Shown in pieces: positions 1 to 9,039 of a stretch of DNA of 64,000 nt. The position numbers were made by a program, and so were the translations under genes. Origin of the DNA: Sulfurimonas denitrificans DSM 1251 (GTDB lineage Bacteria > Campylobacterota > Campylobacteria > Campylobacterales > Sulfurimonadaceae); assembly GCF_000012965.1 (NCBI RefSeq), contig NC_007575.1:1984001-2048000 (forward strand), in the 5' to 3' direction. The notes beneath the pieces are model-generated. The model made no database searches, had not been told where the DNA came from, and saw only the letters and a program-made list of their open reading frames with translations. Every line of letters starts with the position of its first letter. Position 1 is the stretch's first letter.

Positions 1-3
1 TCA

Positions 4-2079
4 CTATAAATTTACCACTTCTACTTTTATAGATTTAAAAGCCGCTGTTAAAATAAGCTCATCACTCTCATCTCCAAAGAGTGCATTTACTTTAGAATCA
101 GCGTGATGAAATGTAACAAAGAGAGTTTTTGGCTCTACCTTGCTTGTAAATTTAATTCTTAGTGGAGTAGTCTGTCCATTTTTACTCTTTAAAATCACTC
201 TCTCGCCTCTAAAATCAGAAGCGTCACCTTCATTTACAAGAAGTAAATCTTCATCATAACGATCCATCAGACTCAGTGTCTGTTTTGTCTGTGCAGAGTT
301 ATTGTACATAGCAATCGTTCTGCCCGTTGTGAGATAGTAGCCGCTTAAATTTTTATCCAAAATCTCTTTTATCATATTTCTAAGCCCGTATTGGTGGTAA
401 CAAAACTCTCCCAAACCATCATCTGTTCTAAAATCCAACTGGTGAAGAATAGGTGTATCTTCTGTATGAACTGGCCATTGAAGTCCACGTTTACGGTGTC
501 TCTGTAGTCTTGTATAAGAAGCTCCGCTAAAGCGTCTATATGCAACTTCACGCACCTCATCCCAAATTTCATTTGAATTTTTATAAGCGCTCTCTCCGCC
601 CATTTTATTATCAAGAAGTTGGATAACATCCCAATCATCTGGCAAGTCTGATTCAACAAGCGGTTGAGATAGATGCAATCTCCTCATGGCGTTTATATAA
701 ACTCCAGTTTTTTCGTAAGCAGATTTCACACCTATGACAATATCTGCCCTAGAAGCTATCTCCGTCATAAATAGCTCTTGAACCATTATAAATTCGACAT
801 TTTGAAGTGCTTTTTCAATTTTATTAATATTTGGATGAATGTGCATTAAATCTTCGCCCATATTCAAAACAGCCTTCAATCGCCCCTCTAACATCTCATC
901 AACGAGTTGTGGAGTCATTAAACCAATCTCTTTAGGAGATTGATAATCTGGATCATAATATGGAAGCATTCCCATATCACACGCACCTTGAACATTATTT
1001 TGACCTCTTAGAGGCATTAGCCCTGCACCACTTTTTCCGATATTTCCAGTCATTAAAGATAGGTGTGTTATAGCCATAACTGCGTATGAACCATCTGTGT
1101 GCTCAGTAATTCCTAAACCCCAAAATATCATAGATTTTTTAAGAGCATACTCTCGAGCCACTTTTGGAATCATCTTGGCTAAGTACTCATACCCCTCAAG
1201 ACGCTCAAAAAATTTAGGATTTGCGTAAGGATCATTTAAAATCTTCTCTTTAAACTCTAAAAAACCTTTTGTTCGCTCCGCTATGAAACTCTCATCATAA
1301 AGCTCTTCGCTGATAATTACATGTGCTAACATATTTAAAACAAGAAGATTGGCTTCATGAGGCATAATAGCTTTATACTTTGCAAACTTATGAAGCTTTA
1401 TCTCTCTTACATCAAAAACAGCCATATTGTCATGTTTTTGAGCTACTTCAACTATACGATTTGCGATAATTGGATGAGCTTCTATGGTGTTTGAACCTAT
1501 GACAATCATAAATTCACAGTTATATATATCGTTGTATGGATTTGTTGCAGCACCTTCACCAATAGTTGTGCGCATCCCTTTTAAACTCGGTGAGTGACAC
1601 ACTCTAGCACAGTTATCAACATGAGGCGAGTTTAGCGTATGGCGTGTAAACTTTTGAAAAAGATAAACACTCTCACAAGATGTTCTAGCCCCACCTATTG
1701 AAGCGACACTTTTGCGTCCATGCTTCTGCTGAACCTCTTTTAATTTCATAGCAGAGGCTGTGGTAGCACCATCCAAATCGCTCTCATACCAAACATCATC
1801 ATAATCTAGAAGTGAAGATAAAATTGCCTCTTTTATAGATGGGTTTTTCTCCAAAAAGCTCTTCTTGATTCTGGGTGTTCTTAATCGCTCTTTTGAATCA
1901 ACAAAATCAAACCCATACTTACCTTTTATGCAGAGTTTCCCCTGTGAAACAACCCCATCTGGATGCGCAAAAATCTTTTGAATCTTATTATCTTTTACAT
2001 GTGCTGCTATATCACAACCGACACCACAGTATGTACAAACACTATCTATTGTCTGAATGTTTTCCATAAAACCTACCAT
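4..2079 (-). CDS. fdhF: Formate dehydrogenase catalytic (alpha) subunit, cysteine form
   Basis: A complete 691-residue Mo/W bis-MGD oxidoreductase of the formate dehydrogenase alpha type, which oxidises formate to CO2. The N-terminal domain carries 4Fe-4S cysteines C15, C18, C22 and C50. The segment NCARVCHSP puts C161-H162 where E. coli FdhF has selenocysteine-His, so this is the cysteine variant. QNNVQGACDMG is also typical of the family, and the length is close to FdhF (715). There is no Tat signal, which points to a cytoplasmic enzyme. The stop lies 3 bases inside the window, so electron-transfer partners would be further left and unseen. Two starts compete: ATG at 2079, and ATG at 2067 (687 residues) with a GGTAGG just upstream. 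It depends on molybdopterin made by moaA and moeA, both in this window. Confidence 0.9.
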   Translation of the reverse strand: MVGFMENIQTIDSVCTYCGVGCDIAAHVKDNKIQKIFAHPDGVVSQGKLCIKGKYGFDFVDSKERLRTPRIKKSFLEKNPSIKEAILSSLLDYDDVWYESDLDGATTASAMKLKEVQQKHGRKSVASIGGARTSCESVYLFQKFTRHTLNSPHVDNCARVCHSPSLKGMRTTIGEGAATNPYNDIYNCEFMIVIGSNTIEAHPIIANRIVEVAQKHDNMAVFDVREIKLHKFAKYKAIMPHEANLLVLNMLAHVIISEELYDESFIAERTKGFLEFKEKILNDPYANPKFFERLEGYEYLAKMIPKVAREYALKKSMIFWGLGITEHTDGSYAVMAITHLSLMTGNIGKSGAGLMPLRGQNNVQGACDMGMLPYYDPDYQSPKEIGLMTPQLVDEMLEGRLKAVLNMGEDLMHIHPNINKIEKALQNVEFIMVQELFMTEIASRADIVIGVKSAYEKTGVYINAMRRLHLSQPLVESDLPDDWDVIQLLDNKMGGESAYKNSNEIWDEVREVAYRRFSGASYTRLQRHRKRGLQWPVHTEDTPILHQLDFRTDDGLGEFCYHQYGLRNMIKEILDKNLSGYYLTTGRTIAMYNNSAQTKQTLSLMDRYDEDLLLVNEGDASDFRGERVILKSKNGQTTPLRIKFTSKVEPKTLFVTFHHADSKVNALFGDESDELILTAAFKSIKVEVVNL

Positions 2080-2103
2080 ATCTTTATCTGTCTATTATCA
2101 AAT

Positions 2104-2832
2104 TTAAAGTAACGAGTTTACAATCTTATCTCTTAAAAATTGCGGAAACAGCTTCAAAACAGAGATGATTAAATAAAATCTAAGCGGAAAAGGATAGAAA
2201 ATTTTCTCTTTTTTAATCGCCTCATAAATTCTCTTTGCCCCACTTTTTGTATCAAGAAAAAATGGCATCTTAAAGCTGTTTTTATCTGTCATCTCACTCT
2301 TTATAAACCCAGGCAAGATATTTATAACCTTTATTCCATCATTTTTATATTTATACCTAATGCCCTCTGCATAAGCATTAAGCGCTCTTTTTGATGAACT
2401 ATAAGCAACTGAAGTTGGCATTGATATAAGTGAAGCCAAAGATGAGATAAATACAATTTTCCCACTTCTCTTAGCTTTGAATTGTGGCAAAAGCAGCTCT
2501 AAAATAGCGTGATTTGAGAGAAGATTTATATCATAGATTTTTTTAAAATCACTAAAGGGGGTGATTTCTAAAGAGTGCCCAAGAGATGCACCAGCGTTGA
2601 GTATGACCATATCGATGTCATTCAAACTCTTTATCTTATCTTGCAAGAGTTCAAAATCAGTTACATCTACTACAACCAACTCAACGCTTTTTGCATCAAA
2701 GAGCTCCGCTCTCAAGGATTTTAGTCTATCTTCTCTGCGAGCTAGAAGAACTAATTGATGCCCTGCCTTAGCATAGAGCCTAGCCAAGGCTTCGCCTATT
2801 CCGCTACTTGCTCCAGTAATAAGAATCTTCAA
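2104..2832 (-). CDS. Short-chain dehydrogenase/reductase (SDR)
   Basis: A classical SDR of 242 residues, an NAD(P)-dependent oxidoreductase of unknown substrate. The dinucleotide-binding TGASSGIG motif is at residues 6-13, the NAG motif at 79-81, and the catalytic Y144-x3-K148 follows serines near 130. The C-terminal third ends in a hydrophobic stretch (FPLRFYLIISVLKLFP), which may associate with membrane as in DltE/YdfG-like relatives. It lies 6 bases downstream of hom and 24 bases upstream of the formate dehydrogenase, all leftward, so co-transcription is likely. The neighbours do not fix its substrate. Confidence 0.88.
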   Translation of the reverse strand: MKILITGASSGIGEALARLYAKAGHQLVLLARREDRLKSLRAELFDAKSVELVVVDVTDFELLQDKIKSLNDIDMVILNAGASLGHSLEITPFSDFKKIYDINLLSNHAILELLLPQFKAKRSGKIVFISSLASLISMPTSVAYSSSKRALNAYAEGIRYKYKNDGIKVINILPGFIKSEMTDKNSFKMPFFLDTKSGAKRIYEAIKKEKIFYPFPLRFYLIISVLKLFPQFLRDKIVNSLL

Positions 2833-2838
2833 CTTTTT

Positions 2839-4101
2839 TTATACTATCCTAATCATCACAGGCTTTGAGTTTACAAACTCTAACTTCTCTATTGATGAGA
2901 TAAGATTTTGAATATCATGTTCATAAGCTTTATGAGTAGAGATTAAAAGATTTGCGCTTTGAGTGCAAGATTGTCTTTGAAGAACTGCTTCTATCGATAT
3001 AGAGTTCTCTTCAAATATTTTTGTAATTCGCGCCAAAACACCTATCTTGTCAGATACATTTATGCGTAAGTAATATTTTGATTCTATATCTCCAGCCGCT
3101 TTTAGAGTAAGCTTGCCCTCCATTGGTTTATCAAAGCCCAACATCGGTTTACTCTTGCCACTTCTTGCTATATCTATGATATTTGCAACAACAGCACTAG
3201 CAGTTGCATTACCGCCAGCTCCAGCTCCATAGTAAAGAGTCTCGCCAACTTTGTCTCCAACTACGCTAATAGCATTCATAACACCGTCAATCTTTGCAAT
3301 CATCGCATCTTTTTTAATCAAAGAGGCATGAACTCTAAGTTCAACCTCATTTTTATCTTTTTTTGCAATTCCAAGAAGTTTGATAACATATCCAAACTCT
3401 TTAGCAAAAGCTATATCATCACGAGAGATATTTTCTATCCCCTCTATCAATATATCCTCTGGTTTTGCATCTATCCCATAAGCTATACTAGCTAAGATAA
3501 GAAGTTTATGAGCTGTATCAAATCCGCCTACATCAAAGGTTGGATCAGCTTCAGCATAGCCAAGCGCTTGAGCTTCTTTTAGGATAGTATCATAAGCAAC
3601 ACCATCATTTGTCATTTTGGTTAACATGTAGTTACATGTACCATTCATGATACCCATGATTGATTCTATATGATTTGCAGAGAGTCCATCACGCAGTGCA
3701 TTTATTATTGGAATACCACCAGCGACACTTGCCTCATACTCAAAAGCTATATCTTTTGCAATATCTGCTAGTTCATAACGATGATAAGCTAAAAGAGCCT
3801 TATTTGCGGTTACAACAGCTTTACCGTTTTTTAGAGCTTTTTTTACAACTTCAAAAGGCTCTTCCACTCCACCCATAAGCTCAACTACAACATCAATCTC
3901 TTCATCATCTAAAATATCATCAACATTATCACTAATTTTTATTCCAAGATGAGTTCTATCTTTGTTTAAGTTTTTTACTACGCCACTCTTTACTACTATC
4001 TCGACACCAGCACGAGCGGAAATGACATCGGCGTTCTCTCTTAATATATTTACAACACTGCTTCCTACAGTGCCTAAGCCGATTATTCCAACTTTTATCA
4101 T
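2839..4101 (-). CDS. hom: Homoserine dehydrogenase
   Basis: Reduces aspartate semialdehyde to homoserine, the branch point to threonine and methionine. The 420 residues have an N-terminal NAD(P)-binding GLGTVG (8-13), the family core with the GGFDTAHKL stretch, and a C-terminal ACT domain from about residue 345, where threonine feedback normally acts. The length matches the ACT-containing monofunctional enzyme. A GGAG ribosome-binding site precedes the ATG. It follows the aminotransferase gene by 38 bases in the same direction, giving an amino-acid operon. Confidence 0.95.
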   Translation of the reverse strand: MIKVGIIGLGTVGSSVVNILRENADVISARAGVEIVVKSGVVKNLNKDRTHLGIKISDNVDDILDDEEIDVVVELMGGVEEPFEVVKKALKNGKAVVTANKALLAYHRYELADIAKDIAFEYEASVAGGIPIINALRDGLSANHIESIMGIMNGTCNYMLTKMTNDGVAYDTILKEAQALGYAEADPTFDVGGFDTAHKLLILASIAYGIDAKPEDILIEGIENISRDDIAFAKEFGYVIKLLGIAKKDKNEVELRVHASLIKKDAMIAKIDGVMNAISVVGDKVGETLYYGAGAGGNATASAVVANIIDIARSGKSKPMLGFDKPMEGKLTLKAAGDIESKYYLRINVSDKIGVLARITKIFEENSISIEAVLQRQSCTQSANLLISTHKAYEHDIQNLISSIEKLEFVNSKPVMIRIV

Positions 4102-4139
4102 GCTACTTCTCCATCTCTTTTATTATCTTTTTTTCTTCT

Positions 4140-5357
4140 TTATGCTTTATCTTGAAACTGTTTTAGAAACTCTTTAATGTTACGTGCTGCTTGACGAATA
4201 CGATTGTCATTTTCTATAAGTGCAATACGAACATACTCATCCCCATAAACACCAAAGCCAATCCCTGGAGCAACCGCAACGCCAGCCTCTTTTAGAAGTT
4301 TTTTTGAGAACTCTAATGAGCCTAAATGAAGACAATAATCAGGTATTTTTGCCCAAACAAACATACTTGCTTGATTTTTTTTGATATGCCATCCAGCTCT
4401 ATCAAATGCGTCAAGCAGAACCTCTTGGCGGTGGTTGTACTTGTCTGTTATATCTTTTACACACTGCTGATCGCCATTTAATGCAATAGTAGCTGCAACT
4501 TGGATAGGCGTAAACATTCCATAATCCAACCATGATTTTATCTTTTGAAGTGCGCCAATAAGCTTTTTGTTTCCTACAAAGAAACCAACACGCCAACCTG
4601 CCATATTATAGCTTTTTGATAGTGTGAAACTCTCAACAGCAACATCCTTAGCACCCTCAACACTCATAATAGATGGAGTTACATAACCATCAAAAGTTAT
4701 ATCTCCATAAGCAATATCGCTGATAACGTAAAATCTCTTCTCTTTTGCCATTGCAACAAGGCGAACATAAAAATCTTGTGTTACTGTCGCTGTTGTCGGG
4801 TTGTGAGGGAAGTTTACAAGAACAAATTTTGGCTTAGGAGATGATTCCTTAAAAACTCTATCTAAATCTTCAAAAAACTTATCTTCATTAAGTCTGTAAT
4901 CTTCATCAAACTCTATTCCAAACTTTGAAACATTTCCGCCAGCAAGAATAAAAGAGTACTCATGTATCGGATATGTAGGATCTGGTACGATTGCAACATC
5001 GCCAGGATTTGTGATAGCATAAGCAAGATGCGCATAACCCTCTTTTGAGCCCATAGTCGCTACACACTCAGTGGAAGGGTCTAAATCACAGTCGTATCTT
5101 CTTTTATACCAATCAGCAATTGCAACTAGAAGTTTTGGAATACCTTTTGAAACAGAGTAACCATGTGTTCTTGTCTTTTGCGCAGACTCTATCAACTTCT
5201 CTCTAATATGCTCTGGAGTATCGCCATCTGGATTTCCCATAGAAAAATCTATAACATCAACACCAGCTCTTCTCTCAGCCATCTTTAACTCATTTACCTC
5301 AGCAAAAACGTACTTTGGCAACCGTTTCATTCTATCAAACTGTATCTCATCAAACAT
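4140..5357 (-). CDS. alaC: Class I/II PLP aminotransferase, AlaC-like
   Basis: A fold-type I aminotransferase of 405 residues closely resembling E. coli AlaC (glutamate-pyruvate transaminase) over its whole length: N-terminal IDFSMGNPDG, the GSKEG segment, the PLP-lysine motif TLSKSYNMAGWR with K248, and C-terminal VAPGIGFG and RIALIEN. AlaC makes alanine from pyruvate and glutamate. In Campylobacterota this relative is often annotated only as an aminotransferase, and LL-diaminopimelate aminotransferase is the main alternative. Its position just upstream of hom suits a role in the aspartate/alanine amino-acid pathways. Confidence 0.82.
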   Translation of the reverse strand: MFDEIQFDRMKRLPKYVFAEVNELKMAERRAGVDVIDFSMGNPDGDTPEHIREKLIESAQKTRTHGYSVSKGIPKLLVAIADWYKRRYDCDLDPSTECVATMGSKEGYAHLAYAITNPGDVAIVPDPTYPIHEYSFILAGGNVSKFGIEFDEDYRLNEDKFFEDLDRVFKESSPKPKFVLVNFPHNPTTATVTQDFYVRLVAMAKEKRFYVISDIAYGDITFDGYVTPSIMSVEGAKDVAVESFTLSKSYNMAGWRVGFFVGNKKLIGALQKIKSWLDYGMFTPIQVAATIALNGDQQCVKDITDKYNHRQEVLLDAFDRAGWHIKKNQASMFVWAKIPDYCLHLGSLEFSKKLLKEAGVAVAPGIGFGVYGDEYVRIALIENDNRIRQAARNIKEFLKQFQDKA

Positions 5358-5425
5358 GAATTTTCCTACTCAAATAATTAATGACATTCTATCGAAAAAA
5401 TTTTAGAATTAAGTTTATCGCTCTG

Positions 5426-6253
5426 TTAATATTTTCTCTCTCTTGGCAATAAAACCAAGTCATCTTTAATATTTTTAAGTGTGTAAATATCTGATATTTT
5501 TATATAACGAACATCACTGTTTATATCTATAGTTATCTCTGTTTTTTTTGTATCTAATTTTATTACACTAAGAAGCTTTAGTGATTTATCGTAAAATGCT
5601 ATGTAAGGGTACCAATCATTTCTTAGTGAGCTAGTAATATCAACTGACTCAACGTTTGAAACATCAAGCCAGTAAGCATAAAGTGAGCGCTTTAGACTAA
5701 ATGTCACTCCGCCTTCTAGCGTACTGACATCTAATTTTGCATTTTTCATATCAACTACATAACTCCAGTCACTCTCATTCTCGCGCACAACGTCGCTGAT
5801 TTGACACCCATTTTTTTTGAGCTCTTGAGAGAGAATTATTGGATCAGCCGCATATTCTGATGTAAGATTTATTTTCCATACAAACTCCTCGCCATCAAGA
5901 CTAGACTCTTTTGTCACATATTTATAATATCCAATATTTTGAAGAGCATCACTCATGATTTTTATAAAAAAGAGTGCCTCGCCATTAGTCTTAAAACTTA
6001 TGTTTATATCACGAGGTTTTTGAAAAAATAGATTTAAAATACCATTTTCTTTTAACGTTTTTATAACTTTAATTGAGTCAACTGCTCCATTACTGTTATA
6101 GAACTCACTCTTTGGGGAGAAGATAGTCTCTATAAAAGCTCTATCTTTAGCAAACGTCTTTGGACTTACTAAATTTTGAATCTTTTTTATAAGAAGATCT
6201 TGTGCATGTAGAGATGAAAATAAAAATAGTATTAAAAAAAATATCTTTACCAT
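5426..6253 (-). CDS. Secreted protein of unknown function
   Basis: A 275-residue protein with a signal peptide (hydrophobic residues 4-14, cleavage likely after SSLHA at residue 17). I do not recognise the domains. The mature part alternates short beta-rich segments and contains one cysteine, so a periplasmic soluble domain is likely. Its start overlaps the RodZ-like gene by 7 bases, and the pair is coupled to rlmB, so it is the last gene of that group. A gap of 68 bases separates it from the aminotransferase. Periplasmic partnership with its membrane neighbour is an inference from the overlap only. Confidence 0.75.
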   Translation of the reverse strand: MVKIFFLILFLFSSLHAQDLLIKKIQNLVSPKTFAKDRAFIETIFSPKSEFYNSNGAVDSIKVIKTLKENGILNLFFQKPRDINISFKTNGEALFFIKIMSDALQNIGYYKYVTKESSLDGEEFVWKINLTSEYAADPIILSQELKKNGCQISDVVRENESDWSYVVDMKNAKLDVSTLEGGVTFSLKRSLYAYWLDVSNVESVDITSSLRNDWYPYIAFYDKSLKLLSVIKLDTKKTEITIDINSDVRYIKISDIYTLKNIKDDLVLLPRERKY

Positions 6254-7179
6254 ATATTACCGCTGTTTAACTCTTTAAATTCATCTACATTCAATTCTCT
6301 TATCTCTGCATTTTTATATACAAATCTTAGGTTTTTTACTGTTTCATACTTCTGAAGTTTACCATTTGATTCTATATCTAAATGTCCATGTCCAAATGCA
6401 AGAAGCCAATCTTTTGTGGAATCTAGCGATAACTCCTCAGAAGAGACTTTCTGATATTTTTTACCGCTGCTCAAATCAATATACCCTATCCAGACTTTAC
6501 TCTTTGGGATAATTTTAAGAGACTTGCCCTTGCTCTCTTGCTCTGGGGCTACTTTTGCTTGAGAGACCTCTTTAATCTCTTCTTTAATCTCTTCTTTTTT
6601 GATTGTCTCTTGAGGTTTCTGCTGAGTTGTCTCTTTTATCGGCTCTTGAGTTTTTTCTTTAATAACCTCTTCTATCTCTTCTACTTTACTCTCATTTTTA
6701 TCAAAAGAGGTGCTATTTTTATCTGTGACGCTAAGATTGTTTTCAACCAAAGTAGGTAAAGCCTTGTTTTGAGCAGTTGGTTCAATTTTACTGCTCTCTT
6801 CTTTAGAGAGCAACTCCTCTTGCGTAATATCTGTACTCAAATATGCAAACAGAACAAAAAGAGTAATACCTAAAGCAATATAAAAAAATGTTAATTTATT
6901 TTTTCTTCTGTCTGCTAAGAAGAGGTTTGTTTTTGATGGTTCAAGTTGTGAATATTTTGCAATATCTTCAAAATGATTTTTTACTTTTATTTTTAAATCA
7001 CTTAAATCAACGTTATACTCTCTCTCAAGTATCGATAAAAACCCACCAAGCTGAACTTTGTTGTGCATATCTTCAAAATTTTCTTGTAAAATAGCCTCTA
7101 CATGTAATCTTGAAATATGAGTATTTTCATGAATTTTTTGAATACCTATTTTTTTTAACTTATCAATTCCACTACTCAT
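6247..7179 (-). CDS. Single-pass membrane protein with RodZ-like architecture
   Basis: 310 residues in three parts: a cytoplasmic N-terminus (1-90) with helical segments, one transmembrane helix (about 95-115, FFYIALGITLFVLFAYLS), a Glu/Lys/Thr-rich low-complexity linker (120-215), and a C-terminal beta-rich domain (218-310) with alternating hydrophobics. This order matches RodZ-type morphogenesis proteins (HTH, TM, linker, beta domain), but the N-terminal helix-turn-helix is not clearly readable, so RodZ itself is only a suggestion. It overlaps rlmB by 4 bases upstream and the secreted protein by 7 bases downstream, which means tight translational coupling. Confidence 0.72.
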   Translation of the reverse strand: MSSGIDKLKKIGIQKIHENTHISRLHVEAILQENFEDMHNKVQLGGFLSILEREYNVDLSDLKIKVKNHFEDIAKYSQLEPSKTNLFLADRRKNKLTFFYIALGITLFVLFAYLSTDITQEELLSKEESSKIEPTAQNKALPTLVENNLSVTDKNSTSFDKNESKVEEIEEVIKEKTQEPIKETTQQKPQETIKKEEIKEEIKEVSQAKVAPEQESKGKSLKIIPKSKVWIGYIDLSSGKKYQKVSSEELSLDSTKDWLLAFGHGHLDIESNGKLQKYETVKNLRFVYKNAEIRELNVDEFKELNSGNIW

Positions 7180-7856
7180 TTTCTCATCCTATCCATCAAA
7201 ATAGCTCCAGCGACGCTAACATTTAAAGAGTCAAATTCGTGTGACATTTTTATGCTAACGAGTTCATCAAGTTTTGAACTCACTCTTTGAGTAAGGCCCT
7301 CTCCCTCGCTACCCAAAAAGAGTGCTCGTTTTTGTTTTATTTTTACATCCCTAATATCTGTTGCGCCCATGTCTGCTCCATAAGAGGTAAATCCTGACAT
7401 TTTAAGATCATTTAAAACATCAAGAACATTTTGCTCAATTGCAAAAGGCATATCAAATAGCGCTCCAGTACTTGTTCTCACAATTGCTTCAATAGGAAGT
7501 GATTTCACTCCACAGGCAATTACACCATCCACACCTAGTGCGTATGCAGTTCTTATAATTGCGCCTATATTACCAACATCGGTCACTCCAGACAAAACAA
7601 GTACAAACTCATAATTTAAAAAGGTTTTGTAGTTGCAAAGCACATACTCATCTACCTCTGCTAATATGCCTTGATGAGAGGCGTTTTTACACATTTTCCC
7701 TGCTGCATCTGGTGGGATTCTTTTTATCTCAAAACCAATTTTCATCAGCTGTGAGTACTCTTTTTTATCCATCTCTTTTGCAAGATAAAGTTTCTTTATC
7801 TTAGTTGGATGTTTTTGTATAATATAGTTTATTGGTTGTTTTGCGTAAATTAACAT
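7176..7856 (-). CDS. rlmB: TrmH-family 23S rRNA 2'-O-methyltransferase (RlmB type)
   Basis: A SpoU/TrmH family methyltransferase, probably methylating G2251 of 23S rRNA at the ribose. The small N-terminal substrate-binding domain ends in the RlmB-typical HQGI (61-64). The SPOUT domain has motif 1 (N96, R102 in DVGNIGAIIRTA), motif 2 (LFLGSEGEGL) and motif 3 (SLNVSVAGAILM), so the trefoil knot is complete. At 226 residues it is slightly shorter than the E. coli enzyme (243). It lies 38 bases downstream of rsmI and overlaps the RodZ-like gene. Confidence 0.9.
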   Translation of the reverse strand: MLIYAKQPINYIIQKHPTKIKKLYLAKEMDKKEYSQLMKIGFEIKRIPPDAAGKMCKNASHQGILAEVDEYVLCNYKTFLNYEFVLVLSGVTDVGNIGAIIRTAYALGVDGVIACGVKSLPIEAIVRTSTGALFDMPFAIEQNVLDVLNDLKMSGFTSYGADMGATDIRDVKIKQKRALFLGSEGEGLTQRVSSKLDELVSIKMSHEFDSLNVSVAGAILMDRMRK

Positions 7857-7894
7857 GTAGGCATTTTATCCAAAATTATTAAAATAGTGTACAT

Positions 7895-8710
7895 TTAGAG
7901 GTGTAACAATCTCTCATAACAAGCTTTTGTATTCTCGCCAGTTATTTTAGAGATTAATTTTGCTTGAACTTTCTTTGGTAAATCAAGCTCTAGAATCTCT
8001 TTTTGAGTTATAGCAGAGCTGTTATGGGCATCTGAAGCTTCAATTACTACAACCCACTCGCCTCTTAAATTTTCATCAACTCTCTTTTTAACTTCAAGAG
8101 CTGTTCCAAAATAGTATTTTTGATACCTTTTAGTAAGCTCTTTTGCTAAAAATATTTTTCTCAAAGGCTCTTGTGATGAGAGTTCATTTAAAAGTTTCTC
8201 TAACCTATGTGGTGATTCATAAACAATTGTTGTAAAACCGCTGTTGAGTGCACCTTGTAGAGAGAGTTCTCTATCTTTGCCCTTATGCGGTAAAAATCCC
8301 CAAAAAAGCATTTTTGTCTCTACAAAACCACTTGCTACAAAAGCCGTTAGAAGTGCATTTGCGCCAGGAAGAACATCATACTTCACACCATTTTCTTGAG
8401 CATATTTAACTAACGCTTGCGCAGGATCACTAATCCCAGGCATTCCTGCATCACTTACATAAATAACATTTTGTTCAAAAAAAGATGTTGAGAGCTTCTC
8501 TATAAACTCTTTTTCATTGTGAGAATGGAGTGAGATAAAATTTTGCTCATCTTTAAAAGTGGTGTTGTACCGTTCTTTAAGGATTTGGATAAGTTTTTTT
8601 GTGACTCTTGTGTCTTCGCAAAGGAGTGTATCTGCAGAACTTAGAGCTTCGATAGCTCTAAGCGATATGTCGCCTATATTTCCAATTGGAGTAGGGACTA
8701 ATGTTAGCAA
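7895..8710 (-). CDS. rsmI: 16S rRNA (cytidine-1402 2'-O)-methyltransferase
   Basis: A 271-residue tetrapyrrole-methylase-fold enzyme that methylates C1402 in the ribosomal decoding centre. Family signatures are present in order: LVPTPIGNIGDIS at the N-terminus, EDTR at about 32-35, and the SAM-binding SDAGMPGISDP. The length is near the usual 280-290. It follows rpmE by 12 bases in the same direction, a common arrangement in Campylobacterota, and precedes rlmB. Confidence 0.95.
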   Translation of the reverse strand: MLTLVPTPIGNIGDISLRAIEALSSADTLLCEDTRVTKKLIQILKERYNTTFKDEQNFISLHSHNEKEFIEKLSTSFFEQNVIYVSDAGMPGISDPAQALVKYAQENGVKYDVLPGANALLTAFVASGFVETKMLFWGFLPHKGKDRELSLQGALNSGFTTIVYESPHRLEKLLNELSSQEPLRKIFLAKELTKRYQKYYFGTALEVKKRVDENLRGEWVVVIEASDAHNSSAITQKEILELDLPKKVQAKLISKITGENTKACYERLLHL

Positions 8711-8722
8711 GAAAAATCTTGA

Positions 8723-8923
8723 CTAGTTTTGAGCGTAACGCTTTTTGAATTTATCAATTCTTCCAGCAGTATCTACCATTCTCTCAGAACCTGTGAAAAA
8801 TGGATGACACTCATTACAGATGTCAATCCTCATTTCACTTTTTTGACTCTCATTTTTAAAACTGTTTCCACATGAACATGTAACAGTACACTCTACTAAT
8901 TTTGGGTGAATATCTTTTTTCAT
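8723..8923 (-). CDS. rpmE: Ribosomal protein L31, zinc-binding form
   Basis: 66-residue large-subunit protein bL31. The zinc ligands of the C+ form are intact (C16, C18, C36, C39), and the MKKDIHP start and [22 protein letters not shown] stretches are diagnostic (read in pieces of the C-terminal half). A C+ L31 usually implies that zinc-replete growth is the default; no C- paralogue is in the window. It is the first gene of the rpmE-rsmI-rlmB run, with a 116-base upstream gap that must hold its promoter. Confidence 0.97.
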   Translation of the reverse strand: MKKDIHPKLVECTVTCSCGNSFKNESQKSEMRIDICNECHPFFTGSERMVDTAGRIDKFKKRYAQN

Positions 8924-8972
8924 CTTTTTACCTTTTGATACTCGGTAGTTTGCGAATATCTATATATTTTTT

Positions 8973-8994
8973 AAATCCGTATGAGAGCGGATTT
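8973..8994 (-). terminator. Inverted repeat after rsmE
   Basis: AAATCCG (8973-8979) pairs with CGGATTT (8988-8994) around an 8-base loop, about 45 bases downstream of the rsmE stop and upstream of rpmE. The U-tract is poor on either strand, so it may be a weak or factor-assisted terminator, or a regulatory hairpin of rpmE. Confidence 0.4.
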
Positions 8995-9039
8995 TAAGAG
9001 TCGCATTTTACCTATAATTATCTTAATTTAAAGACAATG

